Positions 1 to 8,966 of a stretch of DNA of 64,000 nt are shown here, piece by piece. Source of the DNA: Massilia agrisoli (lineage in GTDB: Bacteria > Pseudomonadota > Gammaproteobacteria > Burkholderiales > Burkholderiaceae_D). Below the pieces are notes generated by a model. That model saw nothing but the letters and a program-made list of their open reading frames with translations, made no database searches and had not been told where the DNA came from. Location: NCBI RefSeq assembly GCF_020831365.1, contig NZ_JAJHPV010000014.1:1-64000 (forward strand), read 5' to 3'. Numbering within the stretch: position 1 is the first letter of the stretch; the number at the start of each line of letters is the position of its first letter. The position numbers and the translations under genes were made by a program.

Positions 1-65
1 TCTATTTTTGCGATCGAAATTTCGGTTCTCTCGATCTAAGAAAAGAGGAATAAAATGCCATTCAT

Positions 66-107
66 GTGTTCACGATGTCTCCCGACAAGTGTTCACCATG
101 TCCCCCG
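66..107. repeat. Two imperfect 19-nt direct repeats, possible IS-end remnant
   Basis: Two near-identical 19-mers at 66-84 and 89-107 share GTGTTCAC-ATGTC-CCCG and are offset by 23 bp. Repeated motifs of this kind occur in the ends of IS21-family elements. No transposase gene is visible in the window, so a decayed or cut-off element end is only an inference. A regulatory direct repeat upstream of the PilZ gene is an alternative. Confidence 0.35.
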
Positions 108-171
108 GCTATACAAAGGTCCGAAGGGCCGCCTCCGCCGAATTTGAACATCCAGTAAAGAGTAGACTCAC

Positions 172-489
172 GTGTTAGCAGAACCAAGACAAAGCCGCAA
201 AATTTTCAAGGTAAAAGCCGTCCTTTCCCTGCCGACGCTTGACCCCATCCTGGTGCGCACGGCCGACATCGGCAGCACCGGCATGTCGGTATCGGTCTCC
301 GACCCCTTGCCGATGGGCCTGAACGGCCGGATCAGCTTCGACCTGCTGATCGACGGCAAGCCGACGCCGATCGCCACCGGCATCAAAGTCAACTCCTGCG
401 TCTTCAGCAGCGGCGAGTTCAAGATCGCCCTCCAGTTCACCGGGCTCGATCCATCCGCAAGCAGCGCACTGACGAAATTCCTTCGTTAG
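172..489 (+). CDS. PilZ-domain-like small protein
   Basis: A 105-residue cytosolic protein with no signal or membrane segment. Its length and beta-rich pattern fit a stand-alone PilZ domain, a c-di-GMP receptor fold. The second PilZ signature, D/N-x-S/G-x-x-G, is visible as DIGSTG at about residues 32-37. The first, RxxxR, appears only as RQSRK at residues 6-10, so its last Arg is replaced by Lys and c-di-GMP binding may be weak. The start is the GTG at 172; an upstream Shine-Dalgarno is not obvious. It precedes the glutamine-synthetase-like gene by 55 bp. The family call is moderate and the signalling target cannot be told from context. Confidence 0.6.
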   Translation: MLAEPRQSRKIFKVKAVLSLPTLDPILVRTADIGSTGMSVSVSDPLPMGLNGRISFDLLIDGKPTPIATGIKVNSCVFSSGEFKIALQFTGLDPSASSALTKFLR

Positions 490-544
490 CGCGGCGCGAT
501 ATAATTCAATATCGATAACAGTCCTCGCCGGAACAGGAGGAATA

Positions 545-1915
545 ATGGCGCTGCGCCAGAATTTTACCTATAGCGATATGGACCTGTATCTCAATGAGAA
601 ACGGGTCACTGAAATTGAGTGCCTGGTGCCGGACCTGACCGGCGTTGCCCGCGGCAAAATCCTGCCGCGCACCAAATTCACCGAAGAACGCGGCATGCGC
701 ATTCCCGAAGCCGTGCTCGGGATGACAGTTACCGGCAACTATCCGACCGGCGACGCGGCCTACGAGCGCGCGATTTCGGCCACCGACCGCGACATGATCC
801 TCCGGGCCGACCCGGCCACGATCACCATCGTGCCGTGGGCCGCCGACCCGACCGGGCAGGTGATCCACGATTGCTTCTTCGCCGATGGCACCCTGGTCGA
901 CTTCGCGCCGCGCTCGGTGCTGCGCCGCGTGCTCAAGCTGTACGCCGACCGCGGCTGGTCGCCCGTCGTCGGCCCCGAGCTGGAGTTCTACCTGACGGCC
1001 CAGAACATGGACCCGAACCAGCCGCTCAAGTCGCCGATCGGGCGCAGCGGCCGCGCCGAAACCAGCCGCCAGATCTACAGCATCGACGCGGTCAACGAGT
1101 TCGACCCGCTGTTCGAGGACATCTACGACTACTGCGACCTGATGCAGCTGGACGTCGACACCCTGATCCACGAGATCGGGGCAGGGCAGATGGGCATTGA
1201 CTTCCTGCACGGCGACCCGCTCGGCATGGCCGACAACGTGTTCTATTTCAAGCGCACCCTGCGCGAGGCCGCGCTCAAGCACGATATGTATGCGACCTTC
1301 ATGGCCAAGCCGATGGCCAACGAACCGGGTTCGGCGATGCACGTGCACCAGAGCGTGCTCGATGTGCAATCCGGGCAGAACCTGTTCAGCAATCCGGATG
1401 GCTCGCCGTCCAAAGCGTTTTATCACTACATCGGCGGCTTGCAGCGCTACATGCCGTCGGCGATGGCGCTGGCCGCGCCTTACGTCAATTCGTACCGCCG
1501 CATCGTGCGGCATACCTATGCGCCGGTCAATGTGCAGTGGGGGATCGACAACCGCACGGTCGGCTTCCGGGTGCCGGCGTCGCGGCCGGCCGACCGCCGG
1601 GTCGAAAACCGGGTTATTGGCGCCGACGCCAACCCCTACCTGGCGTTTGCCGTCACGCTGGCGTGCGGCTACCTGGGCATGACCGAGCAGCTTGAACCGC
1701 TTGAGCCCACCGGCAGCAGCGCCCAGCACCTCGATTTTGAACTGCCGCAGGGCCTGCCTGAAGCGCTGCGCATGCTGCGCGCCGAAGACAAGCTGGCCGA
1801 AGTGCTGGGCCAGCGTTTCGTCGATGTGTATTCGGCGATCAAGGAGCAGGAGCACCTGGAGTTCATGACCGTGATTAGTCCGTGGGAGCGGGAACACCTG
1901 CTGCTGCACGTCTGA
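545..1915 (+). CDS. Glutamine synthetase family protein (GlnA/PuuA type)
   Basis: A 456-residue ATP-dependent gamma-glutamyl ligase of the glutamine synthetase superfamily, sized for the short GlnA-like/PuuA branch. Visible signatures are the metal-binding GPELEFYL, the ATP/glutamate motif GSAMHVHQS, the NRTVGFRVP segment and the ADANPYLAFA region. The start is the ATG at 545, placed 4 bp after a strong AGGAGG at 535-540, with a candidate -10 TATAAT at 500-505. No putrescine catabolism genes (puuBCD) lie nearby, so the substrate (ammonia, putrescine or another amine) is not decided by context. A strong terminator follows 23 bp after the stop, so it is probably monocistronic. Confidence 0.85.
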   Translation: MALRQNFTYSDMDLYLNEKRVTEIECLVPDLTGVARGKILPRTKFTEERGMRIPEAVLGMTVTGNYPTGDAAYERAISATDRDMILRADPATITIVPWAADPTGQVIHDCFFADGTLVDFAPRSVLRRVLKLYADRGWSPVVGPELEFYLTAQNMDPNQPLKSPIGRSGRAETSRQIYSIDAVNEFDPLFEDIYDYCDLMQLDVDTLIHEIGAGQMGIDFLHGDPLGMADNVFYFKRTLREAALKHDMYATFMAKPMANEPGSAMHVHQSVLDVQSGQNLFSNPDGSPSKAFYHYIGGLQRYMPSAMALAAPYVNSYRRIVRHTYAPVNVQWGIDNRTVGFRVPASRPADRRVENRVIGADANPYLAFAVTLACGYLGMTEQLEPLEPTGSSAQHLDFELPQGLPEALRMLRAEDKLAEVLGQRFVDVYSAIKEQEHLEFMTVISPWEREHLLLHV

Positions 1916-1938
1916 ACCAGCATCCGTCGTTACAAAAC

Positions 1939-1976
1939 AAAAGCGGCAAGCGCCTTCAAGGGCCTTGCCGCTTTTT
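1939..1976 (+). terminator. Intrinsic terminator after the glutamine synthetase-like gene
   Basis: A 12-bp stem, AAAAGCGGCAAG (1939-1950) with CTTGCCGCTTTT (1964-1975), extended by GCC/GGC and closed by a TTCAAG loop, ends in a T run. It also carries an A run on the other side, so it could serve the leftward gene at 2005-2166 as well. Confidence 0.85.
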
Positions 1977-2004
1977 AATCGGCCGGATAATCCGGGCCGC
2001 TGTG

Positions 2005-2166
2005 CTATTCATGATAGCGATCGTGCAGTTGGTGCGAACCTCCGCGAACCTCTTCCACCAGTTCGTAGATAACCAGCCCGGCCATGCCGCTAAGAATACC
2101 GATGACGAGCAAGCTCAACATATGATCCAACGTCGTTTCCGGCGTCCCCCCTTGGAATTGATACAT
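2005..2166 (-). CDS. Small single-helix membrane protein, unknown function
   Basis: A 53-codon frame from ATG at 2166 to TAG at 2005. Residues 16-36 form one hydrophobic segment (beginning MLSLLVIGIL) followed by an acidic LVEEV and a His-rich tail ending HDRYHE. It sits 45 bp downstream of sixA on the same strand and ends 29 bp before the bidirectional terminator at 1939-1976, so it would be the last gene of a ppk-sixA transcript. No clear Shine-Dalgarno is visible. I do not recognise the family. One membrane helix, an intact frame and good placement make it a credible small gene. Confidence 0.5.
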   Translation of the reverse strand: MYQFQGGTPETTLDHMLSLLVIGILSGMAGLVIYELVEEVRGGSHQLHDRYHE

Positions 2167-2211
2167 CTAAACTTTAGCAGACAGCAGGGTCTTTACAAGG
2201 GGAGCCGCATG

Positions 2212-2679
2212 TCATTTGACAATCAGGTCCGGCGCCATCACGGCTTTCAGGTACAGGCTGCCCGGGTCGGAGGGCTCGCGCTGCACGAACCACCAGGCAC
2301 TGGCCTTTTTCATCTCCCAGTATTGCGCCTCGCCCGACAACAGCAGCGCGGCGACCTGGCCCAGCGTCGGCTGGTGGCCGACGATCAGCACCGGGTCGCG
2401 CGCATTCGGCCAGTTGGCCACGCGCAGCACTTCGCGCGGGTCGGCGCCAGGGCCGATTTCCGGCTGGACCTTGAACTTGCGCCCCAATGGTTCGACCGTC
2501 TGCAAGGTGCGCACGGCCGGGCTGACCAGCACCTTGCAGCTTTCCGGCAGCTGCGAGGTAAGCCATTCGGCCATGCGCCGCGCCTGCTTCTGGCCTTTCG
2601 GGGTCAGGGCGCGCTGCATGTCGAGCTGCCCGGGTTCGGGGTCTGCTGCTTCCGCATGACGCCACAAGATCAGGTCCAT
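2212..2679 (-). CDS. sixA: SixA-type phosphohistidine phosphatase
   Basis: A 155-residue protein of the histidine phosphatase (phosphoglycerate-mutase-like) superfamily. The catalytic RHG-type motif is LWRHAEA near the N-terminus (residues 5-11), and the second conserved His lies in VGHQPTLG. Length matches SixA, which in E. coli removes phosphate from phospho-His on PTS proteins. The ATG at 2679 follows AGGAGG at 2685-2690; a longer upstream frame runs into ppk and is not used. Its gene is 32 bp downstream of ppk on the same strand, so the two are probably cotranscribed. Confidence 0.88.
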   Translation of the reverse strand: MDLILWRHAEAADPEPGQLDMQRALTPKGQKQARRMAEWLTSQLPESCKVLVSPAVRTLQTVEPLGRKFKVQPEIGPGADPREVLRVANWPNARDPVLIVGHQPTLGQVAALLLSGEAQYWEMKKASAWWFVQREPSDPGSLYLKAVMAPDLIVK

Positions 2680-2711
2680 GCCATCCTCCTTGTTGTTATG
2701 CTGCGGGTTGC

Positions 2712-4796
2712 TCATTCGCTGTCCTCGGCCGTCGGCGTGCCGAGCAGTTTCATCAGGTATTCCTGGGCCGAGAAACCGGCCTGCTTGCTGCGCGCGCGGC
2801 GGCGCTGGTATTGCCCGCCAGGTTCCAGCTCCCACGCATTCGAGTTGTCCTTCAGGTAGGGGTTCAGTCCTTCCGTGATGACGCGCCGCTTGAGCGCCTT
2901 GTCCAGCACGGGGAAGGCGACTTCGATGCGGCGGAACAGGTTGCGGCTCATCCAGTCGGCACTGGCAAGGTAGACGTCGTGCGCCAGGTCGTTGCGGAAA
3001 TAATAGATGCGGCTGTGTTCGAGGAAGCGGCCGATGATCGAGCGCACCTTGATGTTTTCCGACAGTCCCGGCACGCCCGGGTTCAGCGTGCACGCGCCGC
3101 GCACGATCAGGTCGATTTTCACGCCGTCCTGCGAAGCCGCATACAAGGCGCGGATCACCGATTCATCGACCAGCGCGTTGACCTTGGCGATGATGCGCCC
3201 CGGGCGGCCCGAACGGGCGAGCCGCGCCTCGTTGCGGATCGCGCGGATGATCTCGTTTTGCAAGGTGAACGGCGCCAGCCACAGGTGGCGCAGCTTTTGC
3301 GGCTTGGACAGGCTGGTCAGGTGGATGAACACCTCGTTGACCTCCTGGCCTACTTCCTGGTGCGCCGTCAGCAGGCCAAAGTCGGTGTACAGGCGGGTGG
3401 TGGTCAGGTGGTAGTTGCCGGTGCCGAGGTGGGAATAGAACTTCAGGCCGCCATCTTCGCGCCGGATCGCCAGCGCGATCTTGGCGTGCGTCTTCAGGCC
3501 GACCACGCCGTAGACCACCTGGGCGCCTGCGGTTTCGAGCTTGTCGGCCCAGTTGATGTTGGCTTCCTCGTCGAAGCGCGCCATCAGTTCGAGGATTACC
3601 GTCACTTCCTTGCCGGCGCGGGCGGCTGCCACCAGCGCTTCCATCAGCTCGGAATGGGCGCCGGTGCGGTAAATGGTCTGCTTGATGGCCACCACATCGG
3701 GGTCGCGCGCCGCGGCGCAGATGAAGTCGACCACCGGCTGGAAGGACTGGAAAGGGTGGTGCAGCAAGATCTCGTGCTTTTTCAATTGCTCGAAAATGCC
3801 GGTACCGCCCAGTTTGGGCAGTTGCCCGGGAACAAATGGCGGAAAACGCAGGCTTGGGGTCTGCACGTGGTCGATCAGCTCGTTCAGGCGCACCAGGTTG
3901 ACCGGGCCGTCGACTGCGTACAGGCGCGACGGATCGAGGCTGAACTGGTTGAGCAGGAACTGCGACAGCTCCGGCGGGCAGTTCTTGGCCACTTCCAGCC
4001 GCACCGAGGTGCCGAACTGGCGGCCCTGCAGTTCGCCCTTGAGCGCCTGGCGCAGGTTCTTGACCTCTTCCTCGTCCACCCACAGGTCGGAGTCGCGGGT
4101 GACGCGGAACTGCGAATAAGCTGCAACTTCGCGGCCGGGGAACAGGTCTTCTATATGCGAGTGGATCACGGAGGACAGCAGGCAGAACGAGGCGCCGCCG
4201 TTGCGCGACAGGTGGTCCGGCAGCTTGATGACGCGCGGCAGCACCCGCGGCGCCTTGACGATGGCGATGCCGGTGCCGCGTCCGAAAGCATCCTTGCCGG
4301 TCAGCGCGATGATGAAATTCAGGCTTTTGTTGACCACCTGGGGGAAGGGGTGGGCCGGGTCGAGGCCGATCGGCGTCAGCAGGGGGCGCACTTCGCGCTC
4401 GAAATATTCCTTCACCCAGGCGCGCTGCGCTTCGTTGCGGTCGGTGTGGCGCACCAGTTGCACGCCTTTTTCTTGCAATTGAGGCAAGACCTCGGTGTTC
4501 AGGATGGCGTACTGGCGCTGTACCAGGTCATGGCATTCGACGTTGATGCGGGCGAGGGTGGCGCTGAGCGCGGGGTTTTCGGCAGGGTTGCCCTGGGCCA
4601 GCAGGCTGGCGACCCGCACTTCGAAGAATTCATCGAGGTTGTTACTGACGATACACAAGTAGCGCAGCCGCTCGAGCAGGGGAATGGCGGGGTCTTCCGC
4701 CTGGGCAAGGACGCGCCGGTTGAACGTGAGCTGCGACAGCTCCCGGTCGAGAAACGTGGTGTGCTTCGACGTGTCGGCTTGTGCAACAGTTTTCAT
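2712..4796 (-). CDS. ppk: Polyphosphate kinase 1
   Basis: A 694-residue cytosolic enzyme that reversibly polymerises the gamma-phosphate of ATP into polyphosphate. Length and layout match Ppk1 (N-terminal, head and two PLD-like C-terminal domains). The autophosphorylated His is in LKTHAKIALAIRR (His437), and the second conserved His lies in FLEHSRIYYFRND. The start is the ATG at 4796, in a 229-bp divergent spacer shared with pstS. That places polyphosphate synthesis beside the Pho regulon. I see no good Pho box in the ppk direction. sixA follows on the same strand. Confidence 0.97.
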   Translation of the reverse strand: MKTVAQADTSKHTTFLDRELSQLTFNRRVLAQAEDPAIPLLERLRYLCIVSNNLDEFFEVRVASLLAQGNPAENPALSATLARINVECHDLVQRQYAILNTEVLPQLQEKGVQLVRHTDRNEAQRAWVKEYFEREVRPLLTPIGLDPAHPFPQVVNKSLNFIIALTGKDAFGRGTGIAIVKAPRVLPRVIKLPDHLSRNGGASFCLLSSVIHSHIEDLFPGREVAAYSQFRVTRDSDLWVDEEEVKNLRQALKGELQGRQFGTSVRLEVAKNCPPELSQFLLNQFSLDPSRLYAVDGPVNLVRLNELIDHVQTPSLRFPPFVPGQLPKLGGTGIFEQLKKHEILLHHPFQSFQPVVDFICAAARDPDVVAIKQTIYRTGAHSELMEALVAAARAGKEVTVILELMARFDEEANINWADKLETAGAQVVYGVVGLKTHAKIALAIRREDGGLKFYSHLGTGNYHLTTTRLYTDFGLLTAHQEVGQEVNEVFIHLTSLSKPQKLRHLWLAPFTLQNEIIRAIRNEARLARSGRPGRIIAKVNALVDESVIRALYAASQDGVKIDLIVRGACTLNPGVPGLSENIKVRSIIGRFLEHSRIYYFRNDLAHDVYLASADWMSRNLFRRIEVAFPVLDKALKRRVITEGLNPYLKDNSNAWELEPGGQYQRRRARSKQAGFSAQEYLMKLLGTPTAEDSE

Positions 4797-4950
4797 GTTT
4801 TTCTATCTAATAGGAGTGATCTTATCCCGCGATAGTGTGTTTAGGAAATATGACAAGGCGATGACTTGGCATTGTTTGTGTGACATCAAACTAGTGTCAG
4901 ATTCAGAGTATCATGCAGCGACAAAACGTGCTGTTCAGCCAGTTTTTGCG

Positions 4951-4984
4951 ATGTCATAAACGTGTCATATTGGGGCGGTACACT
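4951..4984 (+). promoter_or_regulatory. Pho box and -10 of the pst operon
   Basis: Two identical TGTCATA half-sites at 4952-4958 and 4963-4969, repeated at 11 bp, match the PhoB-binding Pho box. A -10-like TACACT lies at 4979-4984, 10 bp downstream. This is the geometry of a PhoB-activated promoter in which the Pho box replaces the -35. It faces pstS, whose ATG is at 5026. Confidence 0.88.
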
Positions 4985-5025
4985 GCGCAGCATTCACCCC
5001 GTAGTTCCACCTATAAGGACTTGAT

Positions 5026-6069
5026 ATGCGAATGAAAAAGATGTTGGCTTCCCTGGTCATCGGCGCAACTGCAGTGATGGCAATGTCGTCGGCGATTGCC
5101 GCTAACGTGACTGGCGCGGGCGCCACCTTCCCTTATCCTGTGTATGCGAAGTGGGCGGAAGACTACAAGAAGGCAACCGGCAACAGCGTGAACTACCAGT
5201 CGGTCGGTTCCAGCGCCGGTATCAAGCAGATCAAGGCAAAGACCGTCGACTTCGGCGCCTCGGACATGCCGCTGAAGGCGGAAGACCTGGATGCATCGGG
5301 CCTGTTCCAGTTCCCGATGATCATGGGCGGCGTTGTCACCGTCGTCAACCTGCCAGGCATTACCCCGGGCCAGCTGAAGCTGACCGGCCCGGTTGTCGCC
5401 GACATCTACCTGGGCAAGATCACCAAATGGAACGCGCCGCAAATCGCCGCGCTGAACCCAGGCGTGGCCCTGCCGGCGGAAGACATCACCGTGGTGTACC
5501 GCGCTGACGGTTCGGGCACCTCGTTCCTGTTCACCGACTACCTGTCGAAGGCCAGCCCGGACTTCAAGGGCAAAATCGGCGCAGGCGCGACCGTGAAGTG
5601 GGCCACCGGCGTCGGCGGCAAGGGTAACGAAGGCGTGGCGGCAAACGTGCAGCGTATCAAGGGCGCGATCGGCTACGTCGAGTGGGCATTCGCGAAAAAG
5701 AACAAGATTTCGCACACCCAGCTGAAGAACAAGGACGGCGTGTTCCTGCAGCCTGACGACGAAGCGTTCAAGGCGGCAGCCGCATCGGCCGAGTGGACCA
5801 AGGCCCCAGGCTTCGGCGTGGTGCTGACCGACCAGGCAGGCAAGGCCAGCTGGCCGATCACCGGCGTGTCGTACATCCTGATGCACAAGACCCAGGCCGA
5901 CGCTGCCAAAGGCAAGGAAGCCCTGAAGTTCTTCGAATGGGCATTCAAGAACGGCGACAAGGCCGCGACCGACCTCGACTATGTTCCAATGCCTGAGTCG
6001 GTTGTCAAGCTGGTCAACGACGCCTGGAAGGCGAACTTGAAAGATGCATCGGGCAAGGCTGCCTGGTAA
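5026..6069 (+). CDS. pstS: Phosphate ABC transporter, periplasmic binding protein PstS
   Basis: A 347-residue secreted protein. A Sec signal peptide (basic MRMKK, hydrophobic core, cut after about AIAA, residues 23-26) precedes the mature start TGAGATFPYP, typical of PstS. The phosphate-binding elements SVGSSAGI, ASDMPL and RADGSGTSFLF are all visible. It captures inorganic phosphate for PstCAB. The ATG at 5026 follows AAGGAC and lies behind a Pho box. The downstream spacer to pstC is 178 bp and contains a long inverted repeat that could raise PstS yield relative to the membrane subunits. Confidence 0.97.
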   Translation: MRMKKMLASLVIGATAVMAMSSAIAANVTGAGATFPYPVYAKWAEDYKKATGNSVNYQSVGSSAGIKQIKAKTVDFGASDMPLKAEDLDASGLFQFPMIMGGVVTVVNLPGITPGQLKLTGPVVADIYLGKITKWNAPQIAALNPGVALPAEDITVVYRADGSGTSFLFTDYLSKASPDFKGKIGAGATVKWATGVGGKGNEGVAANVQRIKGAIGYVEWAFAKKNKISHTQLKNKDGVFLQPDDEAFKAAAASAEWTKAPGFGVVLTDQAGKASWPITGVSYILMHKTQADAAKGKEALKFFEWAFKNGDKAATDLDYVPMPESVVKLVNDAWKANLKDASGKAAW

Positions 6070-6078
6070 ATAGTTGTA

Positions 6079-6182
6079 CGTAGGGCGGAAGAGCGCAACG
6101 CGCGTCATCCGCCGAATCGTGTGAGCTGCGTTGTAACATGCGAATTCGGCGGATGACGCGCTTCGCGCTCTTCCGCCCTACG
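6079..6182. repeat. Long inverted repeat in the pstS-pstC spacer
   Basis: Arms 6079-6117 and 6144-6182 are 39 nt each and pair with only two mismatches around a 26-nt loop. The arm starts CGTAGGGCGGAAGAGCGC and ends in CATCCGCCGAAT. Related copies lie at 20499-20656, so this is a dispersed palindromic repeat rather than a site unique to pst. There is no T run, so it is more likely an mRNA-stabilising hairpin than a strong terminator. Confidence 0.9.
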
Positions 6183-6247
6183 AGTGATTCTTCCCGACTT
6201 ACCCAACCAAAGCCCGTCAGAGGCACGGTTAACACAAAAAACATACC

Positions 6248-7264
6248 ATGAGCGTACACCCACCCGTAGCGATGACGGATGTGCAGGGAAGTGCGGCGGA
6301 GCAGCGCAGCGCAGCGGCGATGCATTCCACCATGCGCAAGCAGCGCTTCCAGGATTTCATCTTCCACAAATTAACACTTACCTTCGCAGCCTCCGTGCTG
6401 CTGGTCCTGATCGGCATCATCGTGTCGCTGATCATGGGCGCGGCGCCGGCTTTCAAGGAGTTCGGCGCTTCGTTCGTTACCACGGTCGAATGGGACCCGG
6501 TCAACGATAAATATGGCGCCATGATCGCCATCGTCGGCACCCTGGCCACATCCTTCATCGCCTTGCTGATCGCCTTCCCGGTGAGCTTCGGCATCGCACT
6601 GTTCCTTACCGAAATCTGCCCCGTCTGGCTGCGCCGTCCCCTCGGTACCGCCGTCGAACTGCTGGCCGGCGTGCCGTCGATTATCTACGGCATGTGGGGC
6701 CTGTTCGTGTTTGCGCCGCTGTTTGCCGACCACGTCCAGCCGCTGCTGAAAAGCACGCTTGGCCAGCTGCCTGTCATTGGACAGATGTTCAGCGGCCCGA
6801 CCATGGGTATCGGCATCCTGACCGCCGGCCTGATTTTGGCGGTGATGATCATCCCCTTCATTTCGTCCGTGATGCGCGATGTGTTCGAGATCGTTCCCGC
6901 GGTGCTGAAAGAGTCGGCATACGGCCTCGGCTGCACGCAGTGGGAAGTGGTGCGCAAGGTCGTGCTGCCTTACACCAAGACCGGTGTCGTCGGCGGCGTC
7001 ATGCTGGGCCTCGGCCGCGCGCTGGGCGAGACCATGGCCGTCACCTTCGTGATCGGCAACGCGCACTCGCTGTCGTGGTCGCTGTTCGCGGCGGGTAACA
7101 GTATCTCGTCGACCCTCGCCAACGAATTTGCCGAAGCCGCGTCGCCGCTGCACGTGTCCTCGCTGTTCGCGCTCGCCCTGATCCTGTTCATCATTACTTT
7201 CATCGTCCTGTCCGCCGCCAAGCTTATGCTTGCTGGCATGTCCCGGAAGGAGGGCGTGAAATGA
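6248..7264 (+). CDS. pstC: Phosphate ABC transporter permease PstC
   Basis: A 338-residue inner-membrane permease with about six hydrophobic helices after a 40-residue polar N-terminus. The ABC permease EAA-like loop is near the C-terminal third ([20 protein letters not shown]), followed by [18 protein letters not shown], typical of PstC. It forms the channel with PstA. The ATG at 6248 has only a weak ribosome site, and a Thr/Asn-rich upstream frame gives no better start. Its stop overlaps the pstA start by 4 nt (ATGA), indicating translational coupling. Confidence 0.95.
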   Translation: MSVHPPVAMTDVQGSAAEQRSAAAMHSTMRKQRFQDFIFHKLTLTFAASVLLVLIGIIVSLIMGAAPAFKEFGASFVTTVEWDPVNDKYGAMIAIVGTLATSFIALLIAFPVSFGIALFLTEICPVWLRRPLGTAVELLAGVPSIIYGMWGLFVFAPLFADHVQPLLKSTLGQLPVIGQMFSGPTMGIGILTAGLILAVMIIPFISSVMRDVFEIVPAVLKESAYGLGCTQWEVVRKVVLPYTKTGVVGGVMLGLGRALGETMAVTFVIGNAHSLSWSLFAAGNSISSTLANEFAEAASPLHVSSLFALALILFIITFIVLSAAKLMLAGMSRKEGVK

Positions 7265-8115
7265 CCGCCATGAATCCTGTTTATCGCAAACGCCTGCGCG
7301 TGCACCGCATCGGCATCGTGCTGTCGGTGCTGGCCATGTCCATCGGCCTGCTGGCGCTGGCGTGGATCCTGTGGACCTTGCTGGTCAATGGCTTCGGCGC
7401 GCTGTCGCTGACCTTGTTCTCCGGCGACACCCCGGCCCCTGGCAGCGAAGGCGGCGGCCTGCGCAACGCGATCGTCGGCAGCATCATGATGGTCGGCCTG
7501 TCGACGGCCATCAGCACCCCGATCGGCATTTTGGCCGGCGTCTACCTGGCCGAATACGGCGACCGCAACTGGTTCGCCCAGGTGACCCGCTTTGTGACCG
7601 ACATCATGCTGTCGGCGCCATCGATTGTCATCGGCCTGTTCGTGTATGCGATCTATGTTGCCAACGCCAAGCATTTCTCCGGCTACGCGGGCACCATCGC
7701 GCTGTCGCTGATCGCCGTGCCGGTGGTCGTGCGCACCACCGACAACATGCTGCGCCTGGTGCCTAACAGCCTGCTCGAAGCCGCGTTCGCGCTCGGCGCC
7801 CCGCGCTGGAAAGTGGCGACGATGGTGCGCCTGCGCGCCGTGAAAGCTGGCGTGATCACCGGCGTACTGCTGGCGCTGGCCCGCATTTCGGGCGAGACCG
7901 CGCCATTGCTGTTCACCGCGCTGAACAACCAGTTCTTCAGCACCGACATGAACGCGCCGCTGGCCAACCTGCCGGTTGTGATCTACCAGTTCGCGATGAG
8001 CCCGTACGACGACTGGCGCGCCCTTGCATGGGGTGGCGCACTGATTGTGACGTTCAGCGTGCTGTTCCTGAACATCCTGTCGCGCACCGTGTTCAGCCAG
8101 AAAACTCCCAATTAA
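7261..8115 (+). CDS. pstA: Phosphate ABC transporter permease PstA
   Basis: A 284-residue inner-membrane partner of PstC with about six helices. Family signs are the [10 protein letters not shown] segment and the EAA-type loop [17 protein letters not shown]. The periplasmic region after helix 1 contains [17 protein letters not shown], as in other PstA proteins. The ATG at 7261 overlaps the pstC stop. pstB begins 12 bp after the pstA stop. Confidence 0.95.
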   Translation: MTAMNPVYRKRLRVHRIGIVLSVLAMSIGLLALAWILWTLLVNGFGALSLTLFSGDTPAPGSEGGGLRNAIVGSIMMVGLSTAISTPIGILAGVYLAEYGDRNWFAQVTRFVTDIMLSAPSIVIGLFVYAIYVANAKHFSGYAGTIALSLIAVPVVVRTTDNMLRLVPNSLLEAAFALGAPRWKVATMVRLRAVKAGVITGVLLALARISGETAPLLFTALNNQFFSTDMNAPLANLPVVIYQFAMSPYDDWRALAWGGALIVTFSVLFLNILSRTVFSQKTPN

Positions 8116-8127
8116 AAAAGCCAAGAT

Positions 8128-8925
8128 ATGATCAACCCAATTCCGACACCGATTCCGACCGTGACGCCGAAGAACAAAACCATCGAGATCTCTGGCCTGA
8201 ACTTCTTCTACGGGAAGACGCAGAGCCTGACCAATGTCAGCCTGGACATCCATGAAAAGCAGGTCACCGCTTTCATCGGCCCTTCCGGCTGCGGCAAATC
8301 GACCCTGCTGCGCACGCTGAACCGCATGTACGACCTGTACCCGGGCCAGCGCGCCGAGGGGCAGATCATGTACCGCGGCAAGAACATCCTCGACGCCGAC
8401 CAGGACGTCAACATGCTGCGCGCCAAGGTCGGCATGGTGTTCCAGAAGCCGACCCCGTTCCCGATGTCGGTCTACGACAACATCGCCTTCGGCGTGCGCC
8501 TGTATGAAGACCTGTCCAAGGGCGAGATGGACGAGCGCGTCGAATGGGCGCTGAAGAAGGCCGCGCTGTGGGGCGAGGTCAAGGACAAGCTGACCAAGAG
8601 CGGCCTGTCGCTGTCGGGCGGCCAGCAGCAGCGCCTGTGCATCGCGCGCGGCGTCGCCGTCAAGCCCGACGTGCTGCTGCTCGACGAGCCGACCTCGGCG
8701 CTGGACCCGATCTCGACGGCCAAGGTCGAAGAGCTGATCAGCGAACTGAAGCAGGATTACACGATCACCATCGTGACCCACAATATGCAACAGGCAGCCC
8801 GTTGCTCTGACTACACTGCGTACATGTACCTTGGCGAGTTGATGGAATTCGGCGAAACTGACCAGATATTCATGAACCCTGCACGGAAAGAGACGCAGGA
8901 CTACATTACCGGGCGTTTCGGTTGA
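8128..8925 (+). CDS. pstB: Phosphate ABC transporter ATPase PstB
   Basis: A 265-residue cytosolic ATPase that powers PstCA. The Walker [10 protein letters not shown] is at residues 51-59, the ABC signature LSGGQQQR at 162-169, Walker [14 protein letters not shown] from residue 182, and a switch His in IVTHNMQQA. The N-terminal 15 residues are a Pro/Thr-rich extension. It lies between pstA and phoU in the operon. Confidence 0.97.
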   Translation: MINPIPTPIPTVTPKNKTIEISGLNFFYGKTQSLTNVSLDIHEKQVTAFIGPSGCGKSTLLRTLNRMYDLYPGQRAEGQIMYRGKNILDADQDVNMLRAKVGMVFQKPTPFPMSVYDNIAFGVRLYEDLSKGEMDERVEWALKKAALWGEVKDKLTKSGLSLSGGQQQRLCIARGVAVKPDVLLLDEPTSALDPISTAKVEELISELKQDYTITIVTHNMQQAARCSDYTAYMYLGELMEFGETDQIFMNPARKETQDYITGRFG

Positions 8926-8966
8926 TCCGAAGCTATTCCCTATAAAAACAGAAGACGGAGAGCAGC

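Noticed and set aside
506-1909. Long leftward frame opposite the glutamine synthetase-like gene
   Set aside because: It is the antisense shadow of a strongly recognised protein in GC-rich DNA and has repetitive Arg/His/Val composition.
4881-4902. Leftward Pho box for ppk (TGACAC and TGTCAC half-sites)
   Set aside because: The half-sites are 14 bp apart instead of 11 and match poorly.
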